A stretch of DNA of 64,000 nt from Dryomyza anilis (lineage: Eukaryota; Arthropoda; Insecta; Diptera; Dryomyzidae): contig OX638131.1 of assembly GCA_951804985.1 (NCBI GenBank), positions 8,222,630 through 8,286,629 of the forward strand, given 5' to 3'. The translations under genes were made by a program, and so were the position numbers. Position 1 is the stretch's first letter; each line of letters starts with the position of its first letter. The notes under the pieces are model-generated. The model worked only from the letters and a program-made list of their open reading frames with translations, was not told where the DNA came from and ran no database searches. Positions 34,990 through 43,675 of this stretch are shown here, piece after piece.

Positions 34990-36345
34990 AAATATATATT
35001 CGACAACAATTGTTCGACAATTTCCGAAAAAAAAAAATTTCGACGACAAAAAAGCAAAGTTTAAAATCACCATTTACCAAAAAAAAGTTATTCGACAAAG
35101 AACAATATTTGAAAATTTTCGAAAAAAAAAATTTTGGACGACAATAACAACGCAATGTTCGAAATCACAAGTTTCAAAAAAAAATATTCGACAAAAATAC
35201 AATGTTCGAAAATTTTCGTAAAAATATTGTTAATAAAATTTGTTGAAGGACAAAATCAACGAAATGTTCGAAATCGCCAATTTAAAAAAAAAATATTCGA
35301 CAAAACAACAATGTTCGTAAATTTACGAAAACAAAATTTTGTAAAAAAAATTTTAACGACAAAAACAACGCAATGTTAAAAATTACCATTTTCCAAAAAA
35401 AAAAAAAAATCGACTACCAATTTTCGATCATTTTCGAAAAAAAAAATTGGTTAAAAAAAATTTGGACGACAAAAAATACGCAATGTTCTAAATTACCATT
35501 TTCAATTAATCGACAAAACAAGAATGTTCGAAAATTATCGAAAAAAATTTTGGACGACAATAACATCACAATGTTTAAAATCACAATTTTCCAAAAACAA
35601 CAATGTTCGAAAATTTTCGAACATTTTCGAATAAATTGTCGAACAAAAACGCAATGTTCGAAATCACCATTTAAAAACAAAAATAAATCGACAAAATTTA
35701 CAATGTTCGAAAAAAAAATTGTTAAAAAATGTTTGAACGACAAAAACAACGCAATATACCAAATTAACATTTTCCAAAAAAAAATATTCGACAAAACGAC
35801 AATGTTCGAAAATTTTCCAAAAAAATGTTGAACGACAATAACAGCGCAATGTTCAAAATCAGCATTTTCCAAAAAAAAAAATTCGACAAAACGACAAAGT
35901 TCGAAAATTTTGAACGAAAAAACAACGCATGTTCGAAATCACCAATTTCCAAAAAAAAAATATTCGACAAAATTTACAATGTTCGAAATTTTTCGATAAA
36001 CAATTTGGTAAAAAATGTTTGAACAACAAAAACAGCGCAATGTTCGAATTATTCGACAAAACAACAATGTTCGAAAATTGTGTAAATGTCAAAATCAAAA
36101 TTTTCAAAAAAAAAAAATTATTCCACAAAAAACAACAATGTTCGAAAATTTTCGAAAAAAAAATTTGTAAAAAATGTTGAACGACTTATAGCGACAAAAA
36201 CAACGTAATGTTCGAAATACCATTTTACGAAATATGTATTCGACAAAAAAAACAATGTTCGAACATTTTCGAAACAATAAAATTTTTATTAAAAAAAAAT
36301 GTTGGTCAACAAAACGCAATGTTCGAAATCACCATTTTCAGTTAA
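34990..36345. repeat. Complex minisatellite with CAATGTTCGAAA units
   Basis: About 1.35 kb of two alternating subunits. One reads CAATGTTCGAAATCACCATT, TTCCAAAAAAAAATATTCGAC; the other CAATGTTCGAAAATTTTCGAA, then TTTTGGACGACAAAAACAACG (each written in parts). Together they form a repeat of roughly 110 bp on the left (CAATGTT...A at 35152, 35262, 35372 and 35481) that shortens to the right. TTCGAA palindromes recur throughout. The long overlapping frames on both strands here are by-products of the periodicity. Confidence 0.9.
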
Positions 36346-37196
36346 TTTAAGTTAACAGCAAAAAATTAGTTAAAACAGCAGAAATTGTCTGCTATAATAG
36401 CATAGAAATATTTGCTAAAACAGCAAACTGTCATATGCTATTTTAACAAAATGCAGCGCTTTCCTCTTTTCAGCAAACCTTTTTGCTTTATTAGCAACCT
36501 TTTTTTTTGCTATTGTTGCAGACCTTTTATTTTGAGTGCACGACCTAAGGAATTGTTGGGCGTTTGTCTTTAATGGGTTAAAACGGGTTGTTTTACATGG
36601 AGTCTGTCATGGCTGCATGTGTGTGTCACCTGAACTTTTGAAATCAATTTAAATTGAAGTGTAGAAAAACCCAATCCAACCCAACATCTAAAACAACATC
36701 TAAAACCAAAATTCCAAAAAAAGTTAATTCGTCTTCACAAAGTTCTGTGCGCTGCAATATTAGTTTTTATCGCTGTTTGACAAACATGGCTTAATGTCGC
36801 CATGTTTAAATGACAGCTAATCAGATTAAGCACATATTAAAGTTTAATCGCAAATGTGCTAAATATGCATAAAGCATTAAGAGCTTTTTTTGTGTAGCAA
36901 AAGCTCTTTTTAATTAGAATTTTAAACGAGCGGCTGCACATTTTGTTGTTTGCTAAAATTAAACTGATTTTTTATCAAACAAGTGGTGACAAGAAAAATA
37001 CAAATGACGACAACAACAACCATTGGTGACAACAACAATTGAAGACAACAACAATTGACGACAATAACAAAAAACTAAAAACACATATATCACATGCAAC
37101 AACAAAATGTTCTTAATCAATTTAATAAATCAATTTTATATTTTTGGCACTTGGTGCCTTTGTTAAATGCGCGCAACCGTTGCTGCTTCGACATGT
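36346..37196. other. Noncoding stretch upstream of tRNA-Trp
   Basis: At 36360-36535 there are AACAGCA, CTGCTATAATAGCA and TTTGCT segments in both orientations, suggestive of another MITE. At 36985-37080 there is CAACAACAACAATTGA-type repetition. No protein gene is seen. Confidence 0.4.
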
Positions 37197-37268
37197 GACT
37201 CCGTGGCGCAACGGTAGCGCGTCTGACTCCAGATCAGAAGGTTGCGTGTTCAAATCACGTCGGGGTCA
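37197..37268 (+). tRNA. tRNA-Trp (anticodon CCA)
   Basis: A 72-base cloverleaf with no intron. The 5' strand of the acceptor stem, GACTCCG, pairs with CGGGGTC, followed by discriminator base A. The D arm contains the internal promoter A box (TGGCGCAACGG). The anticodon stem TCTGA/TCAGA encloses the loop CTCCAGA with anticodon CCA at 37229-37231. The T arm contains the B box GTTCAAATC. All tRNA hallmarks are intact and the sequence agrees with fly nuclear tRNA-Trp, so it is very likely functional. It is transcribed by RNA polymerase III and supplies tryptophan for UGG codons. CCA is added after transcription, as expected in eukaryotes. Confidence 0.97.
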
Positions 37269-37284
37269 AAAATGTTGAACACAA

Positions 37285-37292
37285 TTTTTTTT
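37285..37292 (+). terminator. RNA polymerase III poly-T terminator
   Basis: A run of eight T begins 17 bases after the tRNA-Trp 3' end; a second long T run follows at about 37297. This is the expected Pol III stop signal. Confidence 0.85.
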
Positions 37293-37483
37293 ATTATTTT
37301 TTTTTTAGTTATTTAAATTATATTATTTTTGTATTTATTAAATAATTTATTTGAAATGCAATTTTTTCATATTTTTTTTTATTATTTTTTTTTAATTTTT
37401 ATTATTTCAAATTTTTATTTTTTAATTTTGTAAATATTTTTAAATTATCAAACGCTTTTTTTTACAACTACCAACATTTTTTT

Positions 37484-37683
37484 ACCAGGGACTTAAACCC
37501 TTTGGAACTCGGTTCTGGTTCCAAGATTTTCAAAATAGCGGTTCCAACAAAAAATATTATATGGGTTCCGGGACTTATATGCTACCAGGGCCTTAAACTC
37601 TTTGGAAATCGGTTCTGGTTCCAAGATGTTTAAAATAGCGGTTTCAACGAAAAATATTATTTCGATTCCGGTTCCACACACTT
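37484..37683. repeat. 100-bp tandem duplication
   Basis: ACCAGGGACTTAAACCC at 37484 recurs as ACCAGGGCCTTAAACTC at 37584. The units share GGTTCTGGTTCCAAGAT and AAAATAGCGGTT, and the period is exactly 100 bases. Confidence 0.9.
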
Positions 37684-37892
37684 TTAGATAACGTTTAAAT
37701 AATGGTTTAAATTCCGGTTCTAAAAATTTAAACGGTTCTAATTTCAGTTTTTTGCGGTCTCTAACAGGGACTTAACCTCTTTTTCTTATTCTTCCATTTG
37801 CTAATTACAACATGTGACCTAACTTTCCTTATTAGTTTTACATTTTTCAGATTTATTTAATTTTATCTGCATTTTGAGAATTTTTTATTATA

Positions 37893-38050
37893 GGTGCGTT
37901 TTTTTTCATAATTTAAATTTGAGCCGGAACAAATTTTATACGCAAAGCAAAAACAAATTTGAGCTGGATAGATTTATCGAGCTCAAATTGTTTTTGTTTT
38001 GCGTACAAAATTTGTTCCAGCTCAAATTTAAATTATGAAAAAAACGCAGC
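37893..38050. mobile_element. 158-bp palindromic MITE with TTATA duplication
   Basis: The arms are inverted copies: GGTGCGTTTTTTTTCATAAT at the left and, as complement, GCTGCGTTTTTTTCATAAT at the right. They continue through TTAAATTTGAGC and ACAAATTTTATACGCAAA to a short centre near 37970. TTATA flanks both sides (37888-37892 and 38051-38055). Too short to code. Confidence 0.8.
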
Positions 38051-38638
38051 TTATATTTAACATGTTTTAGTATTTTTAATTTTTTATTTAATTAATTTGT
38101 TTTTATTAATTCATATAATTTATAAAATTTATATGATAATTGTGCAAAAGTTATTTAAAACTGAATGCGTAGGCAACAGGTGGCGCCACTCAAAAAGCAC
38201 GTTATTGTTATGAAAATGTTGCTGACGTCGTTGCCGCTGTGTCAACAGCATCCTGTTTGCATTTATATTATGCCACAGCAACTTTTTCCGTCCTCAGACT
38301 CAGCGAAACATGCAGGCGTTGCAAAAATATGCAAATAATTGTTGCATGCAGCAGAAACACACACACGCACACAGACAGACAGACACATGCAACACAGCGC
38401 CACGAAACCATGAACTCCGTTATGCACAGTGGACACAAACATATTTCAAAAATATTTATAGTACTACCTTAAAATAAGAATATTGAAAAAAATAAAAATC
38501 ACATTTCTCATATTTTCTGTAATTTACTTTTTATATTTATTTCCTTAAATTTTTTTTTTTCATTAATATCGAAAATTTTAAATTTATTTTATTTTTAAAA
38601 TTGTTCACTATAAGTACTATAAAATCAATAGTTTTTTG
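38051..38638. other. Noncoding stretch with CA/GACA microsatellite
   Basis: Includes ACACACACACGCACACAGAC and (GACA)n at 38356-38395. No gene is seen. Confidence 0.4.
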
Positions 38639-38818
38639 CTATTAAAATTAGTCAATAGCATAAATTATGATTTTAACAGGTAAATACCATTAAATACTAC
38701 ACAATACTATTAAATACTATTAAATTGTTTTTGTGTTTATATGAACATATTTATTTTATTGAATCAATAACTGTTCTATTGACTAATTTTAATAGGATTT
38801 TTTTTCTGAGTGTATTTT
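38639..38818. mobile_element. Probable MITE with CTATTAAAATTAGTCAATAG arms
   Basis: CTATTAAAATTAGTCAATAG at about 38639 is exactly mirrored at about 38777-38797. Outside the right arm is ATTTTTTTTCTGAGTGTAT, which resembles the AGAAAAAAAA terminal motif of other MITEs here. The left edge is uncertain. Confidence 0.6.
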
Positions 38819-39099
38819 TAACAAGGTACATTCAATATAATGCAATAATTAAAGAAATAGTTATTCGTAAATTTAAATTTCGTATAATATACGATATTAA
38901 AGAGTGTATTTTACTCAACATTTGTGATGTTGACACTTCGTTTCGATTTTTAAATATATATATTTTTTGATTATTTGGGTTATTTGATTTTGTGGAGTTT
39001 ATTTCAATTTTATGTAGGTCTAATATCAATTTTTAAAAATGAGGCGTTGGGAATCAAAACGAGCCAAGTCCATGCGATGGCATTTTGAGAAAAGCACGA

Positions 39100-39235
39100 A
39101 AAACCCTAGTAGAAATTTTACCAAAGTCATGATTGGGAACTGATCATTGTATTTTTACCTTGTCATAACCCGACCAGTAACATGACAAACATGATTTGGT
39201 CATGATCATGTCATCCCTAATAGGGAAAATTTATA
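39100..39235. repeat. GATCATGTCA-rich repeat, copy 1
   Basis: Contains AGTAGAAATTTTACC, TTGTCATAACCCGACCAG, GTCATGATCATGTCATC and GGGAAAATTTATACTA. Similar pieces (TGTCATAAACCGATCAG, ACATGATCATGTCAAC, AAGGAAAATTTCTACTA) occur at 46440-46760 inside the P450 intron, suggesting a shared MITE family. Confidence 0.55.
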
Positions 39236-39874
39236 CTACGGAAGGTGTTTTAGACAAATGGTAATACAAAATATTAAATAGAATTCTGTAAACAATCAAA
39301 TTAAACATTTCTACAATATATTCCTCGAATCAGGGTGTTATAATCTAGAAGAAATAGAAATTTTGCTAATCTTGATCGTAAATATGGATTTTTTTGGCAA
39401 ATTTTGATGCAACATTTTTGGGTTTTCTATATATATCAATATGAAAAATGATCGTATGAATATTTATTTATTAGATAAGTACAAATACACCCTGCGATAT
39501 ATAAGGAAATGTTAGTAAAATGCATTGAAATTCAAATATTATACAAATATTTTAATTAGAACTGTTTGATACAAGATTCTGGATTTGGCACATTTTGACA
39601 TTCACACTTTTGCAACTTATTAATTTTTTGATTTGCGACGTATCTTTTACATGTAATTTAGTGGTTAGAAATTTAAAATTCTGAATATGTTGAAAATACA
39701 ATATAACGTCACTATCAAAGAAGCTAATATGTAATTTTTAACATTTGCGTTTTTTACATTTTTGAATATAGTTTTTACTCAAGTATACTGTGCCAAAATA
39801 GAGTGTGGTTTTGGTAGATATTTCTAGCCACTAAAGACAAAACCAAATTTGAAAATTTGAAAAATTGAAAATAT
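39236..39874. other. Noncoding stretch
   Basis: AT-rich. ATGTAATTTTTAACATTTGC followed by GTTTTTTACATTTTTGAATA near 39729 matches part of copy A at 26930-26965. Confidence 0.4.
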
Positions 39875-40188
39875 TGTCATGCCAAAAGGGCGAATTTTTG
39901 CGTTTTTTTGCCATAACTTTTTACTGGTACAAGATAAAATAGTGGTGTGAAGACATGAATTGTTTATTTTCAAAGCACCTATCGATTGGTATCATTATTT
40001 AAAAATAATTTGCCAAACACTTTTCTTGTAAATAACAAAAATTTGAAAAAAATATTTTTAAAAAATGATGCCAAATGATAGGTGCTCTAAAAACAAATAA
40101 TTAATTACTTCACATCATCTTGTGGGAATTAAAAGTTATGACAAAAAAACGAAAATATTCGCCTTTTGGCATGACAAGATATGTTCTT
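39875..40188. repeat. GGGCGAAT/CACCTATCGAT palindromic repeat, copy B
   Basis: Full palindromic copy: TTGTCATGCCAAAAGGGCG at the left, GCACCTATCGATTGGTATC, central AATAATTTGCCAAACAC, then the inverted half ATAGGTGCTC and TTCGCCTTTTGGCATGACAA at the right. Confidence 0.85.
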
Positions 40189-40702
40189 TATAATTCTTAT
40201 TATGTTAGTGCTATTTTGAAAATATATAGATTGTTCTCGAATTTATCAAAATTTTTATGTTCATTAAATATTTCAACAAATCAACAATAAAACTAAATAA
40301 AAATAAATAAATCTATGTAAATTTAAATATTTTTCAACCACTGTGCCGCCTACGTTTGTGAAACTTAGCTAAGTACTACGTAAGCGCATGTTACGTGACT
40401 TCGTTAACTTTATCGTAATGCTGTTGCTTTTTTTATCTATTGTTGCAAAAGTTCTAAAATTAAATTTAAAAGAATAATATTAAAAGCACAGAACCTATAG
40501 TGCACAGAATAAAAGAAAAGAGAGAACAAAATATATTTTTCTACTTTTGTGCAACATTTGTTGTTGATTTTTGCACTGGAAACGATATTTTGTAATTTTT
40601 GAAAGATTTTTTTTTCATACTACGGAATATCGAATTGAGAAATGTTTTGAAAATTATAAATATTCTGAATTTGGTAGATTTTTAAGTTTTATTTACTACT
40701 AT
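40189..40702. other. Noncoding stretch
   Basis: AT-rich; no gene or repeat recognised. Confidence 0.3.
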
Positions 40703-40894
40703 CTGGACCCGTGCACGACTCGTGCAAAGATTTTGTGAATGCAAGGATATGAAGTAACTTTATTAATATAAAAAACATTTTTATTATATATATCAGGGAT
40801 CAGTGTTTCGCTATGGACGTTTTTTTATTGGTTTTATAAATGTAGTAACCAAAACAAAAATAATTCTCCGCCAAAACAACTTTTCTCAAACTGG

Positions 40895-41056
40895 AGGCAC
40901 GTAGAATTCTTCTCCGTAGAAAATTTCGCCGTAGAATACCTCCCTGTAGAATATTTCGCCGTAGAATTCTCCCCAGTAGAATTCTCCCCAGAAATTTTCC
41001 CTGTAGAATTTTTTCCCGTATAATTCTTCCTCGTAGAGTTTTTCCCAATAGAAGTT
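40895..41056. repeat. 15-bp array (GTAGAATTCTTCCCC)n
   Basis: Units such as GTAGAATTCTTCTCC, GTAGAATTCTCCCCA and GTAGAATATTTCGCC repeat at 15 bases, about ten copies. Confidence 0.9.
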
Positions 41057-41110
41057 TTAGTGTGGTGAATTTTATTGTGATGAGTTATAGTGTGGTGAGT
41101 TATAATAATA

Positions 41111-41408
41111 GTTTGGCACAACAGTCCTATAAGAACTTAGGACGAGCTCTCTCATCATTTTGAGCTGTGCGTGTTATATTTGTACTCAAAGTGGTGGGAC
41201 CTACAGTTTATTGCCGAATCCGAACGGCGGGTGAGAGCTTTTCATAGGCAATGTTTTACTCTCGTAGGTTTGCCATTTACTGGCGAGAGGTAGCGCGGTG
41301 TAGAAAAATGTTTCTATGAAAAGATGTTGTTAGCCCCCAGTCCAGGCTTGAACCGGGGACCTTTCGGCTCGCAGTCCAACGCACTAACCACTGAGCTACC
41401 GCGGCTAC
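41111..41408 (-). mobile_element. tRNA-derived SINE, copy 1
   Basis: On the minus strand the element begins at 41408 with a tRNA-like head. TAGCTCAGTGG (A box, 41388-41398) and GGTTCAAGCC (B box, complement of 41345-41354) form a Pol III promoter, and TAGCC/GGCTA remains of an acceptor stem. A body of about 220 bases follows (complement of GCCGAATCCGAACGGCGGG and CTCAAAGTGGTGGGACC). It ends near GCCAAACTATTATTATAAC, a TTA-rich tail. The copy at 57772-58070 matches along the whole length. GTGAGTTATA flanks both sides, but the target is itself a repeat containing that string. The anticodon stem is mismatched, so it is not a working tRNA gene. Confidence 0.88.
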
Positions 41409-41575
41409 AGTGAGTTATAGTGTGGTGAATTTTAGTGTGGTGAGTTTTAGCGTGGTGAGTTTTGGTGTGGTGAATTTTATTGTGGTGAGTTTTAGTGTGG
41501 TGAGTTTTATTGCGGTGAGTTTTAGTGTGGTGAATTTTGGTGTGGTGTGGTGAGTTTTGGTGTGGTTCAATAATT

Positions 41576-42756
41576 TGTTTGCTTTTACAATTACTGCATA
41601 CTTTTATAATATTTTTGAATTTGTCCGTCATGTTCCGGGATCATAAATATATTCAATGCAATTGCAATTTTAATATTATTCCGTTAGGATGATACCATTA
41701 AATCAATAATTTAAAAGTTTTTCAATTAATATTTTTTTTTCTGTGTATTTACCGTACAACACCATTGAACGCGTGCCTTTGTCTGTTTTTCGCTGTGAAT
41801 TGCAATAAGAAAAAATGGGCCAAAGTAATGGGAAAAAATAATTTAAAAGGATGCATTTACGTTGAGTCTGAACGGACTGTTGCTCCTTGTCGACATCGCG
41901 TCGTCGTCGTTGAGTTGCTGTTGCCTGGACTGGGCTGGACCGAACTGAAATCACGTTGAATGCCACAAACTGTGATTTAATGGAATTGCTCTACTGCTGG
42001 AGTAGGAAAGCGAAAAATGTGACCTAACTCGATGGTCTATAAAAGCTCACAGAAGTGGAAAACGAAGAAGAAAGCATTGAAATCGGTTGCAACAACCACC
42101 AAACACTGTATAGGTAACTGAAACTACTTATTACACGTGGGACCTTTCGAAGGTGTTGAGAATAGATGTGAAAATGGGTTGTGAGATGCAGCAGAAAAAG
42201 TTTTGCAACAGCTTAATGGAAAATGTTGGTGGGCGTTGATGGGAGTAGAGAATAGAAATAGCGGTAGGTAGTTGGGTTGAAAGCATTTGGTTGGTAATGC
42301 TGCCGAGATTGGCTAACAACTCGTAATTGTAACAGTTTGCTGAGAGTGCCTGAAATCGTTTTCCATTTACGGAAATCAAAGCGAGGTCGGGAAAGGCGGC
42401 GACGACGACGGCTCTTGCAAAGAAAAGAATGTTATGGTGCAGCCAATTGAAATATAGGGCACATGAAGGATTATAATGAATGAATTTGTTCATATTTTAA
42501 AAAAAAAATATAAAATAATTCGAAAAACAGTGAAGTAAAAATTTTATTTAAAAAATCACAGTAAAAAAATTAAAAAAAAATTATCAGAAAAAAAAATTTC
42601 GGACAAAAAAAAAATCAGAAAAAAACATTTTTTCGAGAAAAAAAATAAAGTTCGAAAATAAATGTTTCAACATTTTTTTTTCGAAAATACAAATTAAAAA
42701 AAAAATGGAATTTTTTTTCAAAATATATTTTTTAATAAAAAGTTGTTTATAATAAA
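41576..42756. other. Noncoding stretch with possible core promoter
   Basis: GC-balanced DNA at 41760-42420, then AT-rich with poly(A)-like runs at 42500-42740. Minus frames at 41703-41966 and 42131-42493 are not recognised. Confidence 0.35.
42038..42045 (+). promoter_or_regulatory. Possible TATA box
   Basis: TATAAAAG lies in a more GC-balanced patch. About 70 bases downstream is TATAGGTAACTG, which could be a splice donor (42113-42114). No downstream coding exon is found, so the promoter is only a suggestion. Confidence 0.25.
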
Positions 42757-43420
42757 CTAGCTGACCCGTGCACGACTCGTGCCAAGATTTTGTGAATCCA
42801 AGGATATGGAGTGATTTTATTAATAATTATTATTTATATCTTCCCCGTAGAAAGCTTTCCCGTAGAATTCTTCCCGGTAGAATTCTCCCCGACAGAACTC
42901 TTACACGTAGAGTTTTTCACAGTAGAAGTTTTAGTGTGGTGAATTTTGGCGTGGTGAGTTTTAGTGTGGTGAATTTTAGAGTGGTGAGCTAGAGTGGTGA
43001 GCTTGAATTTTGATGTGGTGAATTTCGGTGTGGTGAGTAAAAAATTGTTGTGGTTGATATCCTGGTGTGAAATATCACCATCTGGAAAATGTACATTCTA
43101 TGGGGGGTGCCACGCCCAGTGGTCCAATCCCGCCCATATTCCGGGAGACCGTTTAGAATGGTTAAATATAACGCTGACAAAAATGTCATTAAATTTGCTA
43201 TCCTAATTGCTGATATAATGTGTTTTTAATTTTTGGATTATATGGGTGGTGCCACGCCAAGTCCACCAAACTCACCGAGTTTGCCTATACTATGCCCGGA
43301 CCCAACATACATAATGTGTCAAAATTTGGTTCAATTCGGTTCAGCCGTTTAGACATCTATTCGGATCATACAGACATACATACTTACATTCACAAATATA
43401 TAGTAGATATAATAAAATAC
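42757..43420 (+). mobile_element. GACCCGTGCACGACTCGTGC element, copy 2
   Basis: Begins ACTAGCTGACCCGTGCACGA (42757), then TTTTGTGAATCCAAGGATAT. Short GTAGAATTCTTCCC and GTGTGGTGAATTTTA arrays follow (42845-43035), then two related segments with GGTGCCACGCCCAG and GGTGGTGCCACGCCAAG. It ends AATTCGGTTCAGCCGTTTAG, ACATACATACTTACATTCAC and ATATATAGTAGATATAAT. An ACTAGCTGACCCG start with a TTCAGCCGTTTAGA-type end is seen in widely dispersed insect repeats. The superfamily is left open. Confidence 0.65.
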
Positions 43421-43669
43421 ATTTTACTAATTTATGAATAATTTATTTGTGTCAGGGTACCTTGCTAGTTCAACTCTGTGTTCAACTGAAAAGTGTACTA
43501 TTCGAAACCATCAAAGAAAAACTCACAAAGAAATCAAAAATAATCTGCAAAAATTATGCAAATGTTGGCCCCTTTGGGATACTCGATTTAAAAGTTCAGA
43601 TGGTTTTAAGAAAAACTATTCAAAATTAATTCAAAAACTTAATGTACATTTTTTTTCCAAAATATATGA

Positions 43670-43675
43670 TTTATT
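43670..43675 (-). promoter_or_regulatory. Possible polyadenylation signal of the P450 gene
   Basis: AATAAA on the minus strand overlaps the last base of the TAA stop codon. It is very close to the stop, so a later signal may be the real one. Confidence 0.3.

Larger units (their letters stand above)
40703..41575. mobile_element. GACCCGTGCACGACTCGTGC element, copy 1
   Basis: Starts near GGACCCGTGCACGACTCGTG (40706) and TTTTGTGAATGCAAGGATAT, matching copy 2 at 42757. It carries two internal arrays: 15-base GTAGAATTCTTCCCC units (about 40895-41056) and GTGTGGTGAGTTTTA units (about 41058-41110 and 41409-41575). The second array is split by a SINE. The 3' end present in copy 2 is missing. No protein is encoded; histidine/threonine-rich frames come from the array. 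Confidence 0.65.

Noticed and set aside
35134..36319. A cluster of overlapping frames of 60-150 residues on both strands
   Set aside because: All come from stop-poor periodic minisatellite sequence; the peptides are lysine/phenylalanine repeats mirrored on the other strand.
41330..41408. tRNA gene call on the SINE head (and its twin at about 57995-58070)
   Set aside because: A and B boxes are present, but the anticodon and acceptor stems have mismatches and the sequence continues into a 220-bp body; two near-identical 300-bp copies show it is a SINE.
41314..41631. A 105-residue minus frame with HTKTHH repeats
   Set aside because: Produced by the GTGTGGTGAGTTT array and the SINE head; not a gene.
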